Source: SB25 sp029560875
GTDB lineage: Bacteria; Bacteroidota; Bacteroidia; Bacteroidales; Tenuifilaceae
Direction: 5' to 3'
NCBI GenBank assembly: GCA_035388225.1
Contig: DAOOPM010000004.1
Coordinates: 109,800 to 173,799 of the forward strand
DNA: 64,000 nucleotides
The notes below the pieces were generated by a model, which worked only from the letters and a program-made list of their open reading frames with translations, was not told where the DNA came from and searched no databases. Positions 45,269-53,051 of the stretch are shown here, one piece after another. Numbering within the stretch: the first letter of the stretch is position 1; the number at the start of each line of letters is the position of its first letter. A program made the position numbers and the translations under genes.

Positions 45269-46549
45269 ATGAGAGGGTTAATTTTAAAATCAGCATTTTT
45301 ATTTATTGCGATGTTACCTGTTGTGGCCTATTCGCAGGATACGCTTTCCCTGTCGGGTTTGCTAAAAAGTATGCAGCAGAATAGTTCTCTTTACAAGATA
45401 ATGCCAGCAACAGACTCTATCTACGCTTTGCGTAAATCTAACATTAAGGTAAACTATCTGCCCCGTGTGGATTTTAATGCGGAGGCTACTTGGCAATCGG
45501 ATGTTACACAAATGAACATTCCAATACCTAATATTTCAATTCCATCACCCGATAAGGATAACTATAAAGTAACAGTTGATGTTAGCCAGTTAATTTGGGA
45601 TGGTGGAGCAACAACCTCAAGGCTGAAATCGGAGGAGAATGTTCGATTACTAGAGCAGAACAAGGTTGATAATGAACTTTACGTGCTTAAGGATAGGGTT
45701 GCCTCACTGTATTTTGGATTATCATCCATAGATATTGCTGTTCAGCAATTGAGAATTATGGAAGGTGAATTGGATAAGCGCATTGCTGAAATACAGGCAG
45801 GTGTGAACGCTGGTGCAATTCTTGAATCAGCACTTATTGCTTTGCAGGCCGAAAAATTAAGAATAGGCCAGAGTGTAGATGCAAACCTAGCGCAGCGCGA
45901 TAATTTAATAGAATCAATTTACTCCATTACAGGTACAAGAATTGGAGAGCAGTCCGAAATTAAGTTGCCGAGCTTAACTGTTCCTAACAACAACCTGTGC
46001 AACAGACCCGACTATAAAACTTTCGATTTACAGCAGAACTACCTCGCAGCAACTTCAAAGTTATTATCGAGTAAGCGTATGCCAACACTTGCTGCATTTG
46101 CCAAGGCTGGTTATGGGAAACCGGGTTTAAATATGCTCTCGAGCGAGTTTGATACTTACGCCATACTGGGTGCGCGCTTGTCGTGGAATATTTGGGATTG
46201 GAATAGCACATCGCGTGAGCGCCAGAACATCAAAATACACCAGAATATTATGGAGTACCGTCGCGATGTATTCGATGATAATTACAATTCGCAGGTAAAA
46301 TCATCAATAGCACAAATCAACTCTTTGGAGAAGCAAATATTAAGCGACGAAAAGATTGTTAACCTCCTTGAGAAATCTGTTCAGGTTTCTGCATCGCAGT
46401 TGAAGAACGGAACAATAACATCTGCCACTTATCTGTCAGATTTTAACAGCCTTTTGCGTGCAAGAATCGATATGAGTTTGCGAAAAGTAAAACTCTCGCA
46501 CGAGAAGGTGAAACTTTATTTTACAATGGGTTTAGATATTAACGAATAA
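45269..46549 (+). CDS. TolC family outer-membrane efflux protein
   Basis: A 426-residue protein with a signal peptide (about 1-22, ending AYSQ). It has the duplicated coiled-coil/beta layout of TolC: LSLSGLLKSMQQNSSLYKI at the N-terminus, INQPQYQ-like VDVSQLIWDGGATTSRLKS, a long helical region with RIAEIQAGVNAGAILESALIALQAEKL, then ARLSWNIWDWNSTSRERQNIK and a second helical hairpin. It should form the outer-membrane channel of the tripartite pump. Second gene of the operon. Confidence 0.9.
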   Translation: MRGLILKSAFLFIAMLPVVAYSQDTLSLSGLLKSMQQNSSLYKIMPATDSIYALRKSNIKVNYLPRVDFNAEATWQSDVTQMNIPIPNISIPSPDKDNYKVTVDVSQLIWDGGATTSRLKSEENVRLLEQNKVDNELYVLKDRVASLYFGLSSIDIAVQQLRIMEGELDKRIAEIQAGVNAGAILESALIALQAEKLRIGQSVDANLAQRDNLIESIYSITGTRIGEQSEIKLPSLTVPNNNLCNRPDYKTFDLQQNYLAATSKLLSSKRMPTLAAFAKAGYGKPGLNMLSSEFDTYAILGARLSWNIWDWNSTSRERQNIKIHQNIMEYRRDVFDDNYNSQVKSSIAQINSLEKQILSDEKIVNLLEKSVQVSASQLKNGTITSATYLSDFNSLLRARIDMSLRKVKLSHEKVKLYFTMGLDINE

Positions 46550-46561
46550 AAATATAAGGAT

Positions 46562-47461
46562 ATGATTTTCAATAGAATTAAATACTTGTCGATGCTGCTT
46601 GCAGTTGTGGTTATTTCATCGTGCAGTAGCAAGAATGGTGAATCCGATGCGTATGGAAATATCGAAACCGATGATGTTACTGTCTCGTCGGAGGTTAGCG
46701 GTAAGTTGGTTCTACTCAAAGTAGATGAGGGTGATATTGTCGTGAAAAATCAACCAATCGCGCTGGTTGACACCGTTCAGCTTCAACTTAAGTTAAATCA
46801 GCTATACGCTCAGTCCGATGCTGCCAAAGCAAAGTTACAGAGTATTAATGCCCAGGTGGCAGTTCAGGAGGAGCAGGTTAAGGTGATTAAAGTAGAACTC
46901 GATAGAGTTAAACGCTTGATGGCCGATAGCGCTGCAACTCAGCGTCAGTTGGACGATGTGGACGGACGTTATAGTATTGCAGTACGTCAAAAAAATAGCA
47001 TTGAGGTTCAACGTAGCGGTGTAACTGCTGAAATGGCAGCAATTACTGCACAAATTGACCAAGTTAATGACCAAATAAATCGCTGCAAAATTCTATCGCC
47101 TACATCGGGAACTGTTGTGGCTCGTTACGTTCGCGAGGGCGAATTGGTAACTACCGGAAAGCCTATGTGCCGTGTAGCAAAACTCGATACCGTTTATGCT
47201 CGAATTTATATAGATGAAACTCAACTTTCCGATTTTAAACTTGGAACTACCGTTAAGGTTATATCCGATGGTGCCGATGGTAAATTAATTGAAAACGATG
47301 GTTCAATAACTTGGATTGCTTCTGAGGCTGAGTTTACTCCAAAAGTAATTCAAACCCGAAACGAGCGCGTGAACTTAGTGTATGCCGCAAAAGTGCGTAT
47401 TCCTAATATCTCAGGTACTTACAAAATTGGGATGCCTGTGGAGGTAAGGATTATAAGGTAA
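46562..47461 (+). CDS. HlyD/YbhG-like periplasmic membrane-fusion lipoprotein
   Basis: A 299-residue adaptor, anchored as a lipoprotein (MIFNRIKYLSMLLAVVVISSCSS, Cys about 21). Biotinyl-lipoyl half-motifs frame a coiled coil: GNIETDDVTVSSEVSGKLVLLKVDEGDIVVKNQPIALVD, then helices about 75-165, then CKILSPTSGTVVARYVREGELVTTGKPMCRVAKLD and a beta-barrel. It connects the ABC permeases with the TolC-type channel. Size and architecture match E. coli YbhG, which accompanies YbhFSR. Third gene of the operon, 12 bp after the channel gene. Confidence 0.9.
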   Translation: MIFNRIKYLSMLLAVVVISSCSSKNGESDAYGNIETDDVTVSSEVSGKLVLLKVDEGDIVVKNQPIALVDTVQLQLKLNQLYAQSDAAKAKLQSINAQVAVQEEQVKVIKVELDRVKRLMADSAATQRQLDDVDGRYSIAVRQKNSIEVQRSGVTAEMAAITAQIDQVNDQINRCKILSPTSGTVVARYVREGELVTTGKPMCRVAKLDTVYARIYIDETQLSDFKLGTTVKVISDGADGKLIENDGSITWIASEAEFTPKVIQTRNERVNLVYAAKVRIPNISGTYKIGMPVEVRIIR

Positions 47462-47506
47462 ATAATGTGTTGGAAGTGAGTTGTTTTTGATAGTTGATTG
47501 TGAAAA

Positions 47507-47533
47507 GTCACAAGTCACAAGTCACAAGTCACA
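47507..47533. repeat. 7-bp tandem repeat (GTCACAA)n
   Basis: Three perfect copies of GTCACAA and a fourth lacking the last base, in the 104-bp gap between the HlyD and first ATPase genes. It lies inside an operon, not between operons. Confidence 0.9.
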
Positions 47534-47565
47534 GAATGTACCTAAAAATCTAAAGGTCTAGTAAA

Positions 47566-48474
47566 ATGAGCGTAATCAAAATAAATAATGTTTCAAAGTC
47601 CTACGCCACGGTTCAAGCTTTAAAGGACATCAACTTAAGTGTTGAGCGTGGCGAACTATTCGGTTTAATTGGCCCCGATGGTGCAGGGAAAACCACTTTG
47701 ATGAGGATTTTGACTACGCTTCTGCTACCCGATAAAGGAAGCGCACAGGTTTGCGAGTTGGATGTGGTTAACGATTACCGTAAGGTTCGAAACATTCTTG
47801 GGTATATGCCTGGCCAATTCTCACTTTATCAGGATTTGAGCGTGGAGGAAAACCTGAAATTCTTTGCAGGTGTTTTTGGAACCACCATTGAGGAGAATTA
47901 TCATCTGATTGAGGATGTGTATAAGATGCTTGAGCCATTTAAAAACCGTCCTGCTGGCAAGCTTTCCGGCGGTATGAAACAGAAATTGGCGCTTTCGTGT
48001 GCGTTAATCCACAAGCCGGAGGTTCTAATTCTGGACGAGCCAACTACGGGTGTTGATGCCGTTTCGAGGAAGGAGTTCTGGGGCTTACTCCGTAAGTTGA
48101 AAGCCGAAGGAATTACAATTTTGGTTTCCACAGCCTACATGGACGAAGCATCGCTTTGCGATAGGGTTGCATTGATTCAGAAAGGTGAAATACTGGGAGC
48201 TAATAAACCTGAACAATTTGCAAAGGAGTATCCATACAGATTATTCAGCATTGAGCATCCCGATGTTACATTGAAACTGAATGAGGTGCGAGGGTTTAAT
48301 TCGTGTAAGGGTGCGTACCTGTTTGGCGGAGCGTTACACTTTTCGTCGATAAATAACAATGAAACACCCGAAGGTATAATTAATCAGTTGAGTGGAATAG
48401 GAATCTCGAATCCAATTGTAAAACCCATCGACGCTGGAATTGAGGATTGCTTTATTCAGATGATGGAGAGTTAG
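47566..48474 (+). CDS. ABC exporter ATPase, equivalent to the N-terminal half of YbhF
   Basis: A 302-residue ATPase. Walker A GPDGAGKTT (40-48; the usual Asn is Asp), Q-loop region MPGQFSLYQDLSVEENL, canonical signature LSGGMKQKLALSCAL, Walker B VLILDEPTTGVD and switch His replaced by a Ser-Thr-Ala region (VSTAYMDEA, where most ABC proteins have TH). The LSGGMKQKL signature with VSTAYMDEA is what the first nucleotide-binding domain of YbhF has. Powers the two permeases in the operon together with the second ATPase. Confidence 0.92.
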   Translation: MSVIKINNVSKSYATVQALKDINLSVERGELFGLIGPDGAGKTTLMRILTTLLLPDKGSAQVCELDVVNDYRKVRNILGYMPGQFSLYQDLSVEENLKFFAGVFGTTIEENYHLIEDVYKMLEPFKNRPAGKLSGGMKQKLALSCALIHKPEVLILDEPTTGVDAVSRKEFWGLLRKLKAEGITILVSTAYMDEASLCDRVALIQKGEILGANKPEQFAKEYPYRLFSIEHPDVTLKLNEVRGFNSCKGAYLFGGALHFSSINNNETPEGIINQLSGIGISNPIVKPIDAGIEDCFIQMMES

Positions 48475-48475
48475 T

Positions 48476-48580
48476 TTTAGTAAGTAGGTTATTGAGAGAA
48501 TAAGAGAATAAGTGATTGAGTTATTTGGTTGTTGGGATTTTTTTCGCTTCCATCTTCCTACTTCCATCTTCCAACTAATT
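48476..48580. repeat. degenerate composite intergenic repeat, copy B
   Basis: Imperfect repeats with AGGTTATTGAGAGAATAAG and TGATTGAGTTATT, then a C/T-rich half with CTTCCATCTTC, CTACTTCCATCTTCCAACTAA. Same two-part order as at 41022-41104. It occupies the gap between the two ATPase genes. Confidence 0.65.
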
Positions 48581-48588
48581 TTAACAAC

Positions 48589-49341
48589 ATGGCTAATTCA
48601 AAAAACGATATAGTAATTGAGGTTAAGGATTTGGTGAAGCGCTTTGGTAGTTTTGTGGCCGACGACCATCTTACCTTCGATGTTTACAAAGGCGAAATAT
48701 TTGGCTTTTTGGGAGCCAATGGTGCGGGTAAAACAACGGCAATCCGTATGCTTTGTGGTTTGCTGCAACCAACATCGGGCGATGTGAAAGTGGCTGGTTT
48801 CGACGCATATACACAGTCGGATTTAATTAAGGCAAATATTGGCTATATGAGCCAAAAATTCTCGTTGTACAACGATTTAAGTGTTTGGGAGAATATTAGG
48901 TTTTTTGGTGGGATTTACGGCTTGTGGGGAAAGGAACTCAAGTATAGAGCCGATGAGTTAATCAACAATCTACAGATGAACGATTCTAGAGATGTGCTGA
49001 TTAGCTCGTTACCTCTTGGTTGGCGTCAACGACTATCGTTTGCAGTATCGATGATTCATAAACCACCAATCGTTTTTCTTGATGAGCCAACTGGTGGGGT
49101 TGACCCAATTGCCCGTAGGCAATTCTGGGAGATGATTAACGAAGTTGCAGCCTCCGGAACAACTGTATTTGTTACAACACACTATATGGACGAGGCCGAG
49201 TACTGCCATAGAGTAGCGATTTTGGTTGATGGTAAGATGGTAGCGCTCAATACACCTGCAAATTTAAAGAAGGAGTATTCTGCAAGCAGCATGAATGAGG
49301 TATTTATATCGTTGGCACGGCAAGGACAGAGGGTGGAGTAG
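48589..49341 (+). CDS. ABC exporter ATPase, equivalent to the C-terminal half of YbhF
   Basis: The ATG at 48589 (MANSKNDIVIEVKDLVKRF) is used; the frame upstream runs through the repeat. Product 250 residues. Walker A GANGAGKTT, Walker B VFLDEPTGGVD and H-loop TTHYMDEAEYCHR are normal, but the ABC signature is SLPLGWRQRLSF instead of LSGGQ. This same LPLGWRQRL replacement is characteristic of the second nucleotide-binding domain of YbhF. A dimer of the two ATPases would thus have one canonical and one non-canonical signature. Confidence 0.92.
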   Translation: MANSKNDIVIEVKDLVKRFGSFVADDHLTFDVYKGEIFGFLGANGAGKTTAIRMLCGLLQPTSGDVKVAGFDAYTQSDLIKANIGYMSQKFSLYNDLSVWENIRFFGGIYGLWGKELKYRADELINNLQMNDSRDVLISSLPLGWRQRLSFAVSMIHKPPIVFLDEPTGGVDPIARRQFWEMINEVAASGTTVFVTTHYMDEAEYCHRVAILVDGKMVALNTPANLKKEYSASSMNEVFISLARQGQRVE

Positions 49342-49345
49342 AGAA

Positions 49346-49380
49346 TTAGAAGTTAGAAGTTAGAAGTTAGAAGTTAGAAG
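49346..49380. repeat. 7-bp microsatellite (TTAGAAG)n, left of the gap
   Basis: Five perfect copies of TTAGAAG immediately after the ATPase stop and running into 100 N. Confidence 0.95.
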
Positions 49381-49480
49381 NNNNNNNNNNNNNNNNNNNN
49401 NNNNNNNNNNNNNNNNNNNNNNNNNNNNNNNNNNNNNNNNNNNNNNNNNNNNNNNNNNNNNNNNNNNNNNNNNNNNNNNN
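49381..49480. other. assembly gap of 100 N
   Basis: Exactly 100 N between a TTAGAAG array and a TTAAAAG array; a placeholder for unknown length. Any gene lost here between ATPase and permease cannot be excluded, but the repeats on both sides suggest only repeat DNA. Confidence 0.97.
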
Positions 49481-49542
49481 TTAAAAGTTAAAAGTTAAAA
49501 GTTAAAAGTTAAAAGTTAAAAGTTAAAAGTTAAAAGTTAAAA
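49481..49542. repeat. 7-bp microsatellite (TTAAAAG)n, right of the gap
   Basis: Eight perfect copies of TTAAAAG plus six bases. The unit differs by one base from the TTAGAAG array left of the gap, so a transition between the two must lie within the missing sequence. Confidence 0.95.
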
Positions 49543-49620
49543 TAAAACCTTAATGCCTAATAGTCAATCAGTCGAAACACCATCAAAAATCAACGAACAA
49601 CGAATAACAAACAACGAATT

Positions 49621-50733
49621 ATGGTACAAAATAGATTCAGAGATTTCCTTGTAAAGGAGTTCAAACATATAATCCGCGACCCCCGCACTTTACTCATTGT
49701 AATTCTGATGCCCGTATTGCAACTGATAATATTTGGATACGTTGTATCCAACGAGATATCGGATGCCAGAATTGCCATTTACGACAAATCCAACGATTAC
49801 TTGAGTCAGAAGTTAACCCAGAAGTTAGCTGCATCGGGATACTTTTTGCCAGTGCGTAACATTAAAACCGATGCTGAAATTGACCAAGCATTCAAGGCTG
49901 GCGATGTTAAGTTGGTTATTGTTTATGAACCAAACTTTGCCGAGAATTTTATTCGGAATAACAAGGCCGATGTACAAATCATTACCGATGCATCGGAACC
50001 GAACACGGCAAGTATTTTGGCTAACTACGCTCAGGCAGTAATAACAACATTTACCAACGAGCAGAATAATAATGGAATTTCAGCCAATAGGCTCGATATC
50101 CGCTCAAGAATGCTTTACAACGAGGAGTTGAAGGCCGTTTATATGTTTGTTCCTGGAACAATGGTGCTTATACTTATGCTTATTACCGCAATGATGACCT
50201 CCATTTCCATTACTCGCGAGAAAGAGTTGGGCACGATGGAGATTCTGTTGGTTTCGCCATTGCGCCCTTCGCAAATAATATTTGGTAAGGTTTTACCATA
50301 CGTGAGTTTGGCATTCTTTAATACAATTGTCATACTATTAATGGGTTACACTGTATTTGGGTTGCCGTTACGCGGAAGTTTGGCTCTTTTGCTTTTAGTT
50401 TGTTTCATTTTTATACTCCTTGCCCTATCGTTAGGTATTTTAATATCAACCTTGAGCAAAACACAGGCAATAGCAATGTTTATGTCGATGTTTGCTTTAA
50501 TGCTTCCAACCATTCTACTATCGGGTTTTATTTTTCCAATCGAAAATATGCCTAAGGTTCTACAATGGTTGAGTTTAGCTATGCCGCCACGCTGGTTTCT
50601 GTCGGCACTAAAAACAATTATGATAAAAGGGGAGGGCTTTGCTTATGTATGGAAGGAGATTGCCATAATGTTAGGAATGACAGCCTTTTTCCTAGCCTTA
50701 AGTGTGAAAAAATTTAAAGTGAGGTTGGAGTAG
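49621..50733 (+). CDS. ABC-2 type permease (YbhS/YbhR-like), first of two
   Basis: A 370-residue ABC-2 permease: N-terminal helix around LLIVILMPVLQLIIFGYV, a large periplasmic domain (about 45-170), then five further helices with the ABC-2 consensus TREKELGTMEILLVSPLRPSQIIFGKVLPY. The LSGFIFPIENMPKVLQWLSLAMPPRWFLSAL stretch matches YbhS/YbhR. It pairs with the second permease to form the transmembrane channel. The gene follows the microsatellite region. Confidence 0.92.
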   Translation: MVQNRFRDFLVKEFKHIIRDPRTLLIVILMPVLQLIIFGYVVSNEISDARIAIYDKSNDYLSQKLTQKLAASGYFLPVRNIKTDAEIDQAFKAGDVKLVIVYEPNFAENFIRNNKADVQIITDASEPNTASILANYAQAVITTFTNEQNNNGISANRLDIRSRMLYNEELKAVYMFVPGTMVLILMLITAMMTSISITREKELGTMEILLVSPLRPSQIIFGKVLPYVSLAFFNTIVILLMGYTVFGLPLRGSLALLLLVCFIFILLALSLGILISTLSKTQAIAMFMSMFALMLPTILLSGFIFPIENMPKVLQWLSLAMPPRWFLSALKTIMIKGEGFAYVWKEIAIMLGMTAFFLALSVKKFKVRLE

Positions 50734-50794
50734 AAAGTTAAAATATTGCCTAAAGCCAAATAGCCATAATGTCAAATAGTCAAACAATCAGTCA

Positions 50795-51904
50795 ATGAAA
50801 ACAATACTATTTATACTTCAGAAAGAATTCATTCAGATATTCAGAAATAAGGCAATGCTGCCAATAATATTTATGCTGCCAATTGTGCAGTTGCTTATAT
50901 TGGCTAATGCTGCAACTCAGGAAATGAAGAATATCAACCTGGCTGTTGTGGATTTTGATAATTCAAAAACTTCAAGGGAACTTATCAATGCATTCGGTAA
51001 CTCGCCATTCTACACAATTATTCCAGTAAAGCAATCCGTAAATAGTGCAATGGATAAGGTTCATAACAGTCAGGCCGATGCTATTCTTGTGATTGAGGAC
51101 GATTTTGAGGAAAAGATTGTGAACAGTGAAAAGGTCGAATTGCAGTTACTGGTTAATGCAATAAATGGCACGGCAGCATCGCTGATAAATGGATATACAT
51201 CATCAATTGTTACAGGGTATTCTGCTAAAATAGGAATTCAAAATGTTGAACAGTTTAAGCCCGCAATAGCAACAAAGGTAAGGCACTGGTACAATCCTGA
51301 GTTAAACTATAAACTTTATATGGTTCCGGGTATTCTGGTAATATTGGTAACGGTTGTGGGGATGTTTTTAACCGCACTGAACATTGTGCGCGAAAAGGAG
51401 TTGGGAACCATTGAGCAGATAAATGTTACGCCAATTAAGCGTTATCAGTTTATAGTTGGGAAACTTATTCCATTCTGGATTATTGCGCTTTTTGAGTTGG
51501 CATTTGGCCTGCTCATTGCCCGATTAGTGTTTAACTTAACCATTGCGGGTAGTATTCCATTGCTTTTTGGCTTTGCATCAATTTACTTGTTGGTAGCATT
51601 ATCTGGAGGACTAGTGCTTTCAACCGCAGCAAATAATCAGCAACAGGTAATGTTTATGGCCTTCTTCTTTATGATTCTATTTATTCTGATGAGTGGATTA
51701 TTCACTGCCACCGAAAGTATGCCCCAGTGGGCTCAGGTAATCAATGCGATTAACCCGCTCTACTACTTCATGGATGTTATCCGAATGGTGATACTGAAGG
51801 GTTCGGGTTTTGCTGATATTCAGAGACAATTCATTATTAGTCTGGGTTTAGCCCTGTTTTCCCTATTATGGGCTGTGCAAAGGTATCGCAAAACATCGGA
51901 CTAA
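50795..51904 (+). CDS. ABC-2 type permease (YbhR/YbhS-like), second of two
   Basis: A 369-residue paralogue of the previous permease with the same layout: first helix in MLPIIFMLPIVQLLILANA, periplasmic domain, ALNIVREKELGTIEQINVTPIKRYQFIVGKLIPF, and LMSGLFTATESMPQWAQVINAINPLYYFMDVIRMVILKGSG. Together with the first permease, the two ATPases, HlyD and TolC proteins it completes a drug or metabolite exporter. Probably last gene of the operon. Confidence 0.92.
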   Translation: MKTILFILQKEFIQIFRNKAMLPIIFMLPIVQLLILANAATQEMKNINLAVVDFDNSKTSRELINAFGNSPFYTIIPVKQSVNSAMDKVHNSQADAILVIEDDFEEKIVNSEKVELQLLVNAINGTAASLINGYTSSIVTGYSAKIGIQNVEQFKPAIATKVRHWYNPELNYKLYMVPGILVILVTVVGMFLTALNIVREKELGTIEQINVTPIKRYQFIVGKLIPFWIIALFELAFGLLIARLVFNLTIAGSIPLLFGFASIYLLVALSGGLVLSTAANNQQQVMFMAFFFMILFILMSGLFTATESMPQWAQVINAINPLYYFMDVIRMVILKGSGFADIQRQFIISLGLALFSLLWAVQRYRKTSD

Positions 51905-51917
51905 AAGGTGGCGCTAT

Positions 51918-51948
51918 CCCTTTTTATGCTAAATTTGTATAAAAAGGG
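51918..51948 (+). promoter_or_regulatory. hairpin abutting the start codon of the CotH-like gene
   Basis: A perfect 10-bp inverted repeat CCCTTTTTAT / ATAAAAAGGG with an 11-nt loop, ending 3 bp before the ATG at 51952. No T-run follows, so it is not a typical terminator. The loop contains TAAATTTG (51930-51937), which also fits a -7 element. It may affect translation of the next gene or mark its promoter. Confidence 0.45.
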
Positions 51949-51951
51949 GTG

Positions 51952-52974
51952 ATGCTTAGGGGGATACTAACCGTTGTGCTCGCAATTGTATGCTTAACTT
52001 CCAATTCTCAGGAGGTTGAACCATTGTTGTTTGCCGATACTTCCATCCTTGAGGTTGAATTACTCTACAATTTCGATGAACTAAAGCGCGATTATGATAG
52101 CGATCCCAATTATCATTCTGCGCAGCTCCGTTATAAGAATATTTGGGGTGGTAAGGCAAGGGTTGATGTTGAAATCAAAACCAGAGGAATATTCCGTCGA
52201 AACCCAAGAAACTGCTCTCAGCCACCGCTTTGGTTAAGGTTTAATAGCAAGGATGTTCGCAACACTCCTTTTGAGGGAATTGGCAAAATGAAACTAGTAC
52301 TACAATGCTACGATCGATTAAACTATAATCAGTTATTGTTGAAAGAATTTCTAGCCTATAAGATCTATGGTATTGTTTCATCATACAATTACAAAGTAAG
52401 GATTGCCAGAGTAACACAAATAGACAGGATAACTAACAACACCATTGTTATGTATGGCTTTTTTATTGAACCCGTTGATATGATGGCATCAAGATTAAAA
52501 GGAAGGCTAGATGTTCGTAAGAATATCCATCCCAATGCATGCAACAAGTCCATAACAACTCGCATGGCAATTTTTCAGTACATGATAGGACATACAGATT
52601 GGTCAATAAAAGCCCAGCATAATATTACTTTGATTGAGCCGACTGATGCAGCACCTCCTATACCAATTCCTTTTGATTTTGATTTTTCTGGAATTGTAGA
52701 TTCTCCTTATGCATTGCCAGCGGAGCATTTGCCTATTAAGTCTGTTTCGGAACGTTATTTCAATGGATATTGCAGGTCTTTAGAGGATTTTAAGGTGGAA
52801 TTTAATTATTTTAATTCTAAAAAGGAGGAAATAATTGACTGCATAAAATCGTTTTGCTTGATAGATGCTAAAAATAGGAGCAGGGTGATCGATTATGTTA
52901 ACGAGTTTTACGATATCATAAATGACGATAAAATGGTTAAAAAAGAATTTATTGAGGGATGTAGAACAGATTAG
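51952..52974 (+). CDS. exported protein of unknown function, possibly CotH-like atypical kinase
   Basis: The ATG at 51952 is preferred to the GTG at 51949. A signal peptide (about 1-19, ending TSNSQ) precedes a 320-residue body. I do not recognise a close family. Some parts resemble CotH-type protein kinases: a long Arg/Lys-rich N-lobe with KTRGIFRRNPRNC, QLLLKEFLAYKIYG helix, MYGFFIEPVDMMASR, a GHTDWSIKAQHN segment where CotH has D...N, and IPFDFDFSGIVDSPY where CotH has the DxD metal motif. If so, it would phosphorylate proteins outside the cytoplasm; this is inference. It may be transcribed with the exporter operon (47-bp gap). Confidence 0.55.
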   Translation: MLRGILTVVLAIVCLTSNSQEVEPLLFADTSILEVELLYNFDELKRDYDSDPNYHSAQLRYKNIWGGKARVDVEIKTRGIFRRNPRNCSQPPLWLRFNSKDVRNTPFEGIGKMKLVLQCYDRLNYNQLLLKEFLAYKIYGIVSSYNYKVRIARVTQIDRITNNTIVMYGFFIEPVDMMASRLKGRLDVRKNIHPNACNKSITTRMAIFQYMIGHTDWSIKAQHNITLIEPTDAAPPIPIPFDFDFSGIVDSPYALPAEHLPIKSVSERYFNGYCRSLEDFKVEFNYFNSKKEEIIDCIKSFCLIDAKNRSRVIDYVNEFYDIINDDKMVKKEFIEGCRTD

Positions 52975-53051
52975 TGAAACTTTGCGTAGAAATATTAAAT
53001 TTTTTTCTTTTTTTTGTTAATTGGTTTAGTTGCATTTTATTGTAGAAAATA

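Noticed and set aside
49381..49480. A missing gene inside the second gap of the efflux operon
   Set aside because: Both flanks are tandem 7-bp repeats and the operon has all expected components, so missing repeat DNA is the simpler reading.
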